A stretch of 64,000 bases of DNA from Haloferax mediterranei ATCC 33500 (GTDB taxonomy: Archaea; Halobacteriota; Halobacteria; Halobacteriales; Haloferacaceae), in contig NC_017941.2 of assembly GCF_000306765.2 (NCBI RefSeq), positions 2,170,001 through 2,234,000 on the forward strand, given 5' to 3'. Numbering within the stretch: the stretch's first letter is position 1; each line of letters opens with the position of its first letter. Below, in pieces: positions 46,046-53,518 of the stretch. The notes under the pieces were generated by a model. It was given only the letters and a program-made list of their open reading frames with translations. It was not told the origin of the DNA and ran no database searches. The translations under genes and the position numbers were made by a program.

Positions 46046-47224
46046 ATGAGTACGCCCGAAACACCAGTAGATGTATCGACAGATGCAGGAGAACGAGAGC
46101 AATCCGTAACTCCGCTCGAACTATTCTTCGACCTCGTGTTCGTCTTCGCATTTACTCAGGTGACGAGCTTTCTCGCCCACCATCTCACATGGGCCGGCCT
46201 CGCACAGGGTGCTGCACTCTTCGGGGTTCTCTGGTGGTCGTGGGTCTGTTATTCGTGGCTCACCGGAACTGTCAACGCCGAAGAAGTGATGCCTGCTCGA
46301 TTGGTGGTGTTGACCGCGATGGCGGCGATGCTCATCGTTGCGCTCACCGTTCCCGATGCCTTCGGCGACGACGCGATACTGTTCGGCCTCGCGTACGTCG
46401 TCGTTAGACTCCTCCATATCGTCCTCTATACCGTCGTCGCACCCCCAGAGACACAAACCGCAGTTCGACGGATCGCGCCGGGGTTCCTCGGTGGTCCTGC
46501 GCTACTCGTCGTCGCCGGGTTCTTCGATGGAGCGATTCAGGCCAGTCTCTGGGTGTTGGCTATCGGTATCGACTACGGCATCGTCTTCGTTCGAGGGGTG
46601 GAAGGATTCCACGTCCAAGTCGAACACTTCGTCGAGCGCCACCGGCTTATCATGATTATCGCCCTCGGTGAGTCGCTCATCGCTATCGGTATTGGTGCGG
46701 AAGAGATTCCGAGAACACCAACCATTATCGGAGCGGCGTTGCTCGGCATCACCCTCGTCATCGCATTGTGGTGGCTCTACTTCGATTACATCGTCCTCGC
46801 CGCAGAGAACCGACTCAGTAAGGAAACGGGCACCGATCGGACTGTGCTGGCACGGGACTCCTACAGCTACATCCACCTGCTCATCGTCGGGAGCATCATC
46901 TTCGTCGCCCTCGGAATCGAGCAGACCATCACCCACGTCGGTGAACCACTCGGTCTGATACCGGCTATCGCGTTCTGCGGTGGGTGTGGCCTGTACCTGT
47001 TCGGCCACAACGCCTTCCGATACCGCGACCATCGAACCGTTAGCGTTCTCCGTCTCGTCGTTGGTATCGTCGCTGTCGCGCTGATTCCGGTGGCCACGCA
47101 GGTCACAGCACTCACAGCCCTGGCACTCCTTACCGCTTTGTTCGTCGGCCTCGCGGTTTACGAGACGGTCTGGTCCGACCACCGGAACCGACTTCGGAGC
47201 AGCGAAACGGGACCGGGGCAGTAA
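46046..47224 (+). CDS. LtrA family membrane protein
   Basis: 392 residues. The low-temperature-requirement A signature opens it: VTPLELFFDLVFVFAFTQVT, then WWSWVCYSWLTGTVNAEEV and, mid-protein, HFVERHRLIMIIALGESLIA and IGIGAEEIPRTPTIIG, EN after the long helix. About ten helices are predicted, and the N-terminal 20 residues are polar. Named from a Listeria mutant needed for growth in the cold; the transport or enzymatic role is undefined. Single gene, with a short intergenic gap after the SDR gene. Confidence 0.92.
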   Translation: MSTPETPVDVSTDAGEREQSVTPLELFFDLVFVFAFTQVTSFLAHHLTWAGLAQGAALFGVLWWSWVCYSWLTGTVNAEEVMPARLVVLTAMAAMLIVALTVPDAFGDDAILFGLAYVVVRLLHIVLYTVVAPPETQTAVRRIAPGFLGGPALLVVAGFFDGAIQASLWVLAIGIDYGIVFVRGVEGFHVQVEHFVERHRLIMIIALGESLIAIGIGAEEIPRTPTIIGAALLGITLVIALWWLYFDYIVLAAENRLSKETGTDRTVLARDSYSYIHLLIVGSIIFVALGIEQTITHVGEPLGLIPAIAFCGGCGLYLFGHNAFRYRDHRTVSVLRLVVGIVAVALIPVATQVTALTALALLTALFVGLAVYETVWSDHRNRLRSSETGPGQ

Positions 47225-47427
47225 CGGGACTTCCGGCCACCCCTACCAAAGGCCGGACCTCACGAGCGAACCAAATTTCTACTTCTGATGACGCTAGCCA
47301 GTAGTTTTGGACCCCGTTTCGTGCGAGTAATCAGCGGGCGCTCCAGTCGAAACGGATACCACGACAGCCGAGAACATGTGTCAAATATAGGAAAACTTAT
47401 TACTCCCCTCCGAGTGCGCTCTGTTCC

Positions 47428-48066
47428 ATGTTTCCCGATGAAATTGTCACCCCACGGCTTCGGCTTCGCGCCATGTCGCGGGAGGTTGTCGACCCGCTAG
47501 CTACCTACGACTACTTCGCCGCCTCGCGGTCGGACACCATCGAAGAGGAGACGGAGTACGTCTCGTGGACTCCGTACGAGACACCGAAAGAAGGGGTTGA
47601 TTTCTTGACCCTCGCCGAGGAAGGCCACAAAAAGGCTGAAAACGCCATCTACGCGGTCTTCCCCCGTGACGGCGAAGACGGCGCCGGCGAGTTCGCCGGG
47701 ACCACCGGGTTCAAGCCCGAGTGGGACAAGCGCCGTGCCGTCTTCGGCATGTGGCTCCGGAAGAAATTCTGGGGCTGGGGCTACTCGGGCGAGCGCGCTG
47801 CGGCGCTCTTTGCGGCCGTCTTCGACGTGCTCGACCTCGAAGTCGCCTACGTGCAGGTCGACCCGGAGAACGAGAAGTCCATTCGGGCTATCGAGAAGTA
47901 CGTCGACCGCTTCGGCGGCCAACACGACGGCCTGTTCCGAAACGCCACCTGCACCTTGGACGGGACACCCCTCGACGTGCACACCTACTCGGTGACGCGC
48001 GAGCAGTGGGAAGGCGCGACCGACGGCGAGTACGACGCCGAGTTCCGCTGGGAGGACCGCGAATGA
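47428..48066 (+). CDS. GNAT N-acetyltransferase, RimJ/RimL type
   Basis: 212 residues. GNAT fold in the RimJ/RimL group: TPRLRLRAMSREVVDPLAT, FAGTTGFKPEWDKRRAVFGM (beta hairpin), then the acetyl-CoA loop KKFWGWGYSGERAAALFAAV (about residues 111-130) and VDPENEKSIRAIEKYVDRFG. It acetylates an amino group, perhaps of a ribosomal protein N-terminus or a small molecule. It overlaps the next gene by four bases (ATGA), a paralog with similar layout. Confidence 0.92.
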   Translation: MFPDEIVTPRLRLRAMSREVVDPLATYDYFAASRSDTIEEETEYVSWTPYETPKEGVDFLTLAEEGHKKAENAIYAVFPRDGEDGAGEFAGTTGFKPEWDKRRAVFGMWLRKKFWGWGYSGERAAALFAAVFDVLDLEVAYVQVDPENEKSIRAIEKYVDRFGGQHDGLFRNATCTLDGTPLDVHTYSVTREQWEGATDGEYDAEFRWEDRE

Positions 48067-48704
48067 GCGACCTCTTTCCGGAAGTTATCGAAACGGACCG
48101 GCTTCGACTCGCGGCCGCAACCCCAGAGGCCGTCCACCCGCTCGACGTGTACGAGGTCTGTTCGAAACCGGAGATGGACGAGGTGACGACGTACATGCCG
48201 TGGTCGCGCCACGAGACGCCGAAGGTGACCAAGGACTTCCTCGACGACTGCGCGTCGAAGTGGAACGACGCCGAGAGCGCCCAGTTCGCCGTCTTCCCGC
48301 GTGAGGGTGAAGACAGTGCGGGTGAACTCGCCGGCTTCGGTGGTCTCCACACCGACTGGGACCGCCGGGCGGGCACGCTCGGCTTCTGGCTTCGACCGCG
48401 GTACTGGGGTCGTGGGTATTCGGGTGAGCGCGCCGAGGCACTTGTGGCGTTGGCCTTCGACGTGCTCGACCTCGAAATCGTCGAAGTCAAGCACGCCGTT
48501 GAGAACGAGAACTCAAAGCGGGCCATCGAGAAGTACATGGCTGTACTTGGCGGGGACCGCGACGGGCGCGACCGAAATAGTCTGCCGGTTAGGGACGACG
48601 TGGTCGACCAGTTCGTCTACAGCGTCTCCCGCGAGGAGTGGCTGGAGACGACCGGTGGCGAGTACGATGCCGAATTCTACTGGGACGCGAGCGACGTCAT
48701 CTGA
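48063..48704 (+). CDS. GNAT N-acetyltransferase, RimJ/RimL type (paralog)
   Basis: 213 residues, ATG 48063. Clearly a paralog of the preceding gene: TDRLRLAAATPEAVHPLDV, ELAGFGGLHTDWDRRAGTLG, RPRYWGRGYSGERAEALVAL and VENENSKRAIEKYMAVLGG. Similar spacing of all motifs; about a third to half of positions look identical by eye. Tandem duplication with translational overlap suggests a pair that may act as a heterodimer or has diverged in substrate. The C-terminus (SREEWLETTGGEYDAEFYW) is also shared. Confidence 0.92.
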   Translation: MSDLFPEVIETDRLRLAAATPEAVHPLDVYEVCSKPEMDEVTTYMPWSRHETPKVTKDFLDDCASKWNDAESAQFAVFPREGEDSAGELAGFGGLHTDWDRRAGTLGFWLRPRYWGRGYSGERAEALVALAFDVLDLEIVEVKHAVENENSKRAIEKYMAVLGGDRDGRDRNSLPVRDDVVDQFVYSVSREEWLETTGGEYDAEFYWDASDVI

Positions 48705-48808
48705 TTCGGTATCTTTCACCGCGCGCAATGTGGCCGAGTCATCCGCGAGACTGCCCAGCACGACGGCCACGAGACATATACCGGAGACCGACAACCGGTA
48801 CCGATACA

Positions 48809-49390
48809 ATGTCAGTAGCAACCCGACCAACCGCCAGTTCGACACAGTCGACGCGAAAAACGGTCGGCACCGGTGCGGTGGCCGGTTTCGGTGCGGCCCT
48901 CCTCGGCTATCTCGTGACCTACGTCGCCACCTCGTCGACTATCGAGAACTCGACCGCGAGTCAGATACTCGAAGCGCTCGGCTCGGATATCTCTACGTGG
49001 AAGGTCGTCGGCTGGGTGTTCATGAACGCCCACGGCGTCACGACGACGTTCCCGGGCCTGTTCGGAACGACATCGTCAGCAAACCTCATCGAGGGCATCG
49101 AGTCGTTCTCGGTCGTCCTCTACACCGTGCCCGTGGTGGCGTTGCTCGCAGCAGGCGTCGCCGCAGCAGTCCTCAGCGGAGCGTCGTCGGCGAAGTCGGG
49201 TGCGATGGCCGGTGGTTCGACCGTTCTTGGCTACCTCCCCGTCGCGCTTGCGGGTATCGCGCTGTTCGCCATCACCATCGGTGACGCGACTGCTCGGCCC
49301 GACCCGGTGACGAGCGTGCTCCTCGCCGGTATCGTCTACCCCGTCGTACTCGGCGTCATCGGCGGGGCGGCCACCGCAACCCTTCGATAA
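48809..49390 (+). CDS. Hypothetical membrane protein
   Basis: 193 residues from ATG 48809 (MSVATRPTASSTQSTRK). About five hydrophobic segments, the first VAGFGAALLGYLVTYVATSS and others VVLYTVPVVALLAAGVAAAV, GYLPVALAGIALFAITI and GIVYPVVLGVIGGAATATL. Gly/Ala-rich helices as in haloarchaeal transporter-like proteins. No recognised family. Separate from the GNAT pair by 104 bp with its own promoter-like region. Confidence 0.75.
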   Translation: MSVATRPTASSTQSTRKTVGTGAVAGFGAALLGYLVTYVATSSTIENSTASQILEALGSDISTWKVVGWVFMNAHGVTTTFPGLFGTTSSANLIEGIESFSVVLYTVPVVALLAAGVAAAVLSGASSAKSGAMAGGSTVLGYLPVALAGIALFAITIGDATARPDPVTSVLLAGIVYPVVLGVIGGAATATLR

Positions 49391-49417
49391 CTGCAGGCGA
49401 CACGCGCTCGACAACCA

Positions 49418-49945
49418 TCAGAGGTCGCGCGCGACGAGTTCGCCCCAGTGGTCGAACCCATATCGGCTGTAAAATGCCCTCGCCCTGTCGTTCGCCTCGT
49501 CTACGTCGAGGACCATCCGGTCCAGCGGGAGGTCCTGTGACCGCGCGTGGTCGAGGACCGCATCCATGAGTGCATCTGCGACACCCGTTCCGCGATACTC
49601 GGGAACTAAGAAGAGTTCGTTGAGCACCGCTGCGTCCCAGATAAACGTCATCTCCTCCGGTAACGCGAACGCATAGCCGACGAGCGTGGAGTCGCCCTCG
49701 CCGTCCGCGTCTGTCGCTTCCGCGACGACAACGCAGCCGGGGTCCTCGGACGTGCACCGCTCGACCCACGAGAGATACCGTGTTCGATAGTCCTCGGTGA
49801 GCTTGGCTTCGTACGTCGTGAGTTTGTCGTCGCCACCGGTCCCCTCACCGATTCCGAGTTCGAATCCGCGCTTGAGTTCCCAGAATTCGTCGGCATCCGA
49901 AGTTTCGTACGGTCGAATCTCGACGCCGCCCGGTGTCTCGCTCAT
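49418..49945 (-). CDS. GNAT N-acetyltransferase
   Basis: 175 residues. A standard GNAT domain: IRPYETSDADEFWELKRGF, then VVAEATDADGEGDSTLVGYA, the acetyl-CoA loop LFLVPEYRGTGVADALMDAV (about residues 111-130) and VDEANDRARAFYSRYGF. The substrate is unknown. It is not closely similar to the RimJ-type pair on the other side. Convergent with the upstream membrane gene (28 bp apart). Confidence 0.9.
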   Translation of the reverse strand: MSETPGGVEIRPYETSDADEFWELKRGFELGIGEGTGGDDKLTTYEAKLTEDYRTRYLSWVERCTSEDPGCVVVAEATDADGEGDSTLVGYAFALPEEMTFIWDAAVLNELFLVPEYRGTGVADALMDAVLDHARSQDLPLDRMVLDVDEANDRARAFYSRYGFDHWGELVARDL

Positions 49946-50013
49946 GGGGAGCGGTGCGCCGGCATCGGATATGAATGCTTGGAGTCGGTGGGTGGTCGGC
50001 GGCGCGTGGACCT

Positions 50014-50655
50014 TCAGTCGGAGAGCGACGACTGCCGGCGCTCCGAAACGAGTCGACCACCGACGACACTTCCACCGAGGAGTATCAATAGCAGTTCCAG
50101 ACCAGACGAGGCGAGCGGTGCGATTCGCTCTACAGCCTCCGGTTCAGCACCGGGTGAGGGGTCAACGACGGTACTGTAATGAAGCGTCTTTGTCGTCGGC
50201 GGCGACGGTTCTGGCTGCAGTTCGATGAACGTCTGGACGAACCCGCGCGTACTCGACCACTCGGCGTGCCCGTTCACCGAGTAAAAGGCGTCGTGGAGGG
50301 GGTAAAAGACGTTGACGCCGTTGGTGAACAAATCGGGGAGGATACCGCCGCCGAGCAGTGCGGCGAGTGCAACCCACGCGACGGCAATACCACGGGTCCC
50401 CCACCGTCCCCGAAGGAGCGACTGCTCACGAATGCGCGTGTCGTAGAGTACAAGCACGGCGAGTAAAAGGGGCAATAAGAGCGTGTGGAGGAGCGCTCTG
50501 TGACTCCCGGGAATGAGCGTGCTAGTGAACGAGTCGAGGTCCGGGACCGCGGCGGCGACGAGGACGACCGCAACCGCCCGTACATCGAACCAGCGGCCGA
50601 GGAGTGCTGTCCCGACAAGTCCACCGACAGCGACGTGAACGAGGGTCGATGGCAT
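50014..50655 (-). CDS. YdjM/DUF457-type membrane-bound metal-dependent hydrolase family protein
   Basis: 213 residues. N-terminal MPSTLVHVAVGGLVGTALLG has the His of the family; VPDLDSFTSTLIPGSHRALL gives the acidic pair and the conserved His, then LPLLLAVLVLYDTR and FTNGVNVFYPLHDAFYSVNG. About five helices. The family is thought to be membrane-bound hydrolases related to LexA-regulated YdjM; the activity is unproven. Minus strand, just after the GNAT gene, probably independent. Confidence 0.85.
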   Translation of the reverse strand: MPSTLVHVAVGGLVGTALLGRWFDVRAVAVVLVAAAVPDLDSFTSTLIPGSHRALLHTLLLPLLLAVLVLYDTRIREQSLLRGRWGTRGIAVAWVALAALLGGGILPDLFTNGVNVFYPLHDAFYSVNGHAEWSSTRGFVQTFIELQPEPSPPTTKTLHYSTVVDPSPGAEPEAVERIAPLASSGLELLLILLGGSVVGGRLVSERRQSSLSD

Positions 50656-50867
50656 GACACACAGTCACTATCCGATGGCCTTGAACGTTCCCGCCCGAGT
50701 CGTTCGAACGCACTTCGCTCGTTCTTACCCCCGACGACCACCTGCTGGTGCTCGTGGGACTCCCGCCGGGTTCGTCAGGCGACGACTACCACTTTCGACA
50801 CCCTTTTGCGGGACACTCTCGCACGTACCCCCATGTCCTACTCGTCCGTCGTACCGAGGTGCGGCCG

Positions 50868-51575
50868 ATGACCGCGGCACCACGCGACGACCTCGCCCGC
50901 CGTATTGCGGGAGAGATTACCCTCTCGGACGATCCCGGTGCGACCCTCCGAAAGTGGCGCACAGACTTCGACATCTCGCAGACGGCACTCGCCGAACAAC
51001 TGGATGTGTCTTCGTCCGTCGTCTCGGACTACGAGAGCGGCCGACGCGAGAGTCCCGGTATCGGCGTCATCCGTCGGATGGTCGAAGCCCTTCTCGATAT
51101 CGACGAGGCTCGCGGTGGCAGTCGTATACGGCAATACGCCCGCGTTCTCTCCGCCGGGTTCGAAAGCGACATCGTACAGGACCTCCGGGAGTACCCGACC
51201 TCGATTCCACTCGATAGCTTCTACGATGCTATCGGTGCGACGCCCATCGTCGACGGCGACCAAGACCGCATCAGCGGCCACACCGTCATCAACAGTATTC
51301 AGGCGATTACCCGACTCTCCTCGGAAGAGTTCTACCGCCTGTACGGTCAATCGACGAGTCGCGCACTCGTCTTTACCGACGTCACCCGCGGGGAGTCACC
51401 GCTCGTCGCCATGCGCGTCGTCACCCCGACCCCGAACGCGGTGATTCTGCACGGACTTACGGAAGACGAACTCTGGGAGCACGCCCCTTCGCTCGCCACT
51501 ATCGACGGTTTCGCCCTCGCCGTGACGAACCGCGAGTTAGATGGAATGCTCGAAGACCTGCGGAAGTTACCCTAA
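50868..51575 (+). CDS. XRE-type HTH regulator with sensor domain
   Basis: 235 residues from ATG 50868 (MTAAPRDDLARRIAGEI); the upstream in-frame part lacks coding character. An HTH of lambda-Cro type spans about residues 25-75: LRKWRTDFDISQTALAEQLD and SSSVVSDYESGRRESPG. The rest is a ligand-binding-like domain (SIPLDSFYDAIGATPIVDGD, FTDVTRGESPLVAMRVVTP). Similar regulators are found beside isoprenoid genes in haloarchaea; HMG-CoA synthase lies 0.5 kb downstream on the opposite strand. Regulation of that gene is a guess from proximity. Confidence 0.82.
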   Translation: MTAAPRDDLARRIAGEITLSDDPGATLRKWRTDFDISQTALAEQLDVSSSVVSDYESGRRESPGIGVIRRMVEALLDIDEARGGSRIRQYARVLSAGFESDIVQDLREYPTSIPLDSFYDAIGATPIVDGDQDRISGHTVINSIQAITRLSSEEFYRLYGQSTSRALVFTDVTRGESPLVAMRVVTPTPNAVILHGLTEDELWEHAPSLATIDGFALAVTNRELDGMLEDLRKLP

Positions 51576-51672
51576 CCGAATCTCCCGATAGCGCCCGCGA
51601 GACACGTCGTTTTCCCAGACTTTCTTCGAGAAGCCCAAAAAGACCGAAGGGACAGTACGTCGACAATCATTC

Positions 51673-51981
51673 ATGGAAATTCGTGAACTTCCAGCACTCC
51701 TCGAATCCGAACTCACGTACCCGGTCGATACCGGCCATGTCGTCGACCAGATTGGAAACGTCGAACTCGACACCCCGGCGACAGATACGTCTGAGACCAT
51801 CGGAGTGATTTTAGCCCCGTTAGGCGCGACAACGTTCGACTCTCCCAACGAGTTGTATAATACGATTCTTGGGAACGTGAGCGACGACTTCATCGGCCGA
51901 AAGTTCTACGACGACCGCGGTGCGAACCCGGCGGCCCCCTCGAACGCGCCAGACCCGACTGACGAGATTCAGTCGTTCTGA
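51673..51981 (+). CDS. Hypothetical protein
   Basis: 102 residues: MEIRELPALLESELTYPVD, then a short acidic protein with a beta-rich middle and a long polar C-terminus (PAAPSNAPDPTDEIQSF). It could belong to a haloarchaeal DUF5789-like family, which I cannot confirm. Good Haloferax codon use. Convergent with HMG-CoA synthase, separated by two hairpins. Confidence 0.7.
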   Translation: MEIRELPALLESELTYPVDTGHVVDQIGNVELDTPATDTSETIGVILAPLGATTFDSPNELYNTILGNVSDDFIGRKFYDDRGANPAAPSNAPDPTDEIQSF

Positions 51982-52013
51982 GGGCGCTTCGGGTCCCCGC
52001 CCTTCAACGTCGT

Positions 52014-52110
52014 TACTCGACGTACTCGTACTTCCGAAGCGGCAGGGCCGCTTCGCCTTCATTCTCACTTCGTTCGAGTGAGCGCTCCCCCGCTACTCGA
52101 CGTACTCGTA
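52014..52110. repeat. 17-bp direct repeats flanking two hairpins at the 3' end of hmgB
   Basis: TACTCGACGTACTCGTA occurs at 52014-52030 and 52094-52110. The second is the coding end of hmgB (YEYV part of the C-terminus, minus strand). Between them are CGAAGCGGC-AGG-GCCGCTTCG (52035-52055; perfect 9-bp stem) and CTCACT-TCGTTCG-AGTGAG (52064-52082). It looks like a small insertion or duplication at the hmgB end; the hairpins could also terminate the convergent transcripts. Confidence 0.8.
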
Positions 52111-53430
52111 GCGGCGCTCGTTCATCCGACCCCAGCCCGTAAAGACGAATTCGGCTTCGGGTTGGGAGAATTCCTCGACTTCGATTTCCTTTTCGTGGTT
52201 GTGCACGTCGTGGATGAGTTCGTAGTCGTCGAATGAAATCTCTGTGCGGGCGGCAAGTTGGTCATCGACGTCGAGTGCCTCGATTTCGTCGAGCCACGTC
52301 TCTTGGACAGTTTCGGCGTGAATCTCGGCCTGCGCACCGGAGCCGTACGAGCCGAGTAGAAGCTGTTTTCCGACCATATCCTTGCCCTCCTCGGCGGCGG
52401 CTTTCAGCGCCGACGCGCGGGCAATGTGGATCGACCCGGTGTACCAGTTGCCGACGCGGCTGGAGATATCGAGCGTCGGCTCGATGACGCGGGCGTACCA
52501 GTCGCGGTACTGCTCGGTCGTCTTCAGCTCATCCATGTACGCGCGGATGGCTTCCTCGTAGTCGTCCCACGTCTCGAAGTCGGCTTCGCGGGGTTGGCGA
52601 CCGATTTCGCTTTCGAGTTCGTCTTCGATTTCCGTATCGCGACTCATGTGACGGAAGCCGAGTAGTGCGGCCTTGCGGACCATTCCGGGGAACGGCGTGT
52701 GGAACGGGATGTACTCGAAGTCGTCGGGATGTGTCCGACCCGCGACGCTCTCGTAGTCTTCGAGCGCCTCGCGCATGCGTGCGAGATACACCTGCATGGA
52801 ACGCTTGCCGTCCACGGAGGGGAACTGCTGGTTCGGCTTGAGGAAGTCAGTCTCGTCCATGCTGCCGTATCCCTGTTCAGTCGAGAGTTCGACGAGGTCT
52901 GGGTCTTCGTCGATGAGCATCGCAACGGCACCGGCACCCTGCGTCGCCTCACCGGGGTCGCCGCGCTCGTAGAGGGCGGTGTCGGTTGCAATGACGAGCG
53001 CCGCGCGTCCGCGGTTGCGCCCGGCCTTAATCCAGTTGTAGGCGTCGTCGAGGCTCTGGGTTCCGGCAATGCACGCGAACTTTCGCTCGCCCTTGTTGGC
53101 GTGGCGGAAGTCGTCTTCAAACACCTGTTCGAGACAACCGGCGATGTACGTCGATACCGGCTTGGAGTTGTCGAATGCGGACTCGGTCGCCACGTCGATG
53201 CGGCCGATATCGTTGGGCGTGAGGCCCTTTCTCTCCATCAGTCGCTTGGCGGCGTTCGCGCCCATCGTGACGATGTCCTCGTACACGTCGGGGAACGACG
53301 ACATGTGGAGGCCGAGGCCCTTCGTGTACTTCTCCGGGTCTTCGCCCTTCACCGGCGCGAAGGTGTTGGGGAGGTCTAATACGAGGTTGCCCGTCCAAAT
53401 CTCGATGGCATCGATGCCGACGGAAGTCAT
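52093..53430 (-). CDS. hmgB: Hydroxymethylglutaryl-CoA synthase
   Basis: 445 residues. It condenses acetyl-CoA with acetoacetyl-CoA to HMG-CoA, the entry to mevalonate and archaeal lipids. Thiolase-like fold: VGIDAIEIWTGNLVLDL, IDVATESAFDNSKPVSTYIA (catalytic Glu), nucleophile in KFACIAGTQSLDDAYNWIKAG (about residue 120), YIPFHTPFPGMVRKAALLGF (catalytic His) and GNWYTGSIHIARASAL. Haloferax-type hmgB is well known. Minus strand; the stop lies in the 17-bp repeat at its 3' end. The upstream XRE gene is a possible regulator. Confidence 0.97.
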   Translation of the reverse strand: MTSVGIDAIEIWTGNLVLDLPNTFAPVKGEDPEKYTKGLGLHMSSFPDVYEDIVTMGANAAKRLMERKGLTPNDIGRIDVATESAFDNSKPVSTYIAGCLEQVFEDDFRHANKGERKFACIAGTQSLDDAYNWIKAGRNRGRAALVIATDTALYERGDPGEATQGAGAVAMLIDEDPDLVELSTEQGYGSMDETDFLKPNQQFPSVDGKRSMQVYLARMREALEDYESVAGRTHPDDFEYIPFHTPFPGMVRKAALLGFRHMSRDTEIEDELESEIGRQPREADFETWDDYEEAIRAYMDELKTTEQYRDWYARVIEPTLDISSRVGNWYTGSIHIARASALKAAAEEGKDMVGKQLLLGSYGSGAQAEIHAETVQETWLDEIEALDVDDQLAARTEISFDDYELIHDVHNHEKEIEVEEFSQPEAEFVFTGWGRMNERRYEYVE

Positions 53431-53518
53431 GGTCGAGGTTACAGATTCGGGGGATAAGGTTTTGTCGATGACTGGTTACGTTGGATGTCGAACATCCGAA
53501 CGACCACCGGAGTTCATC

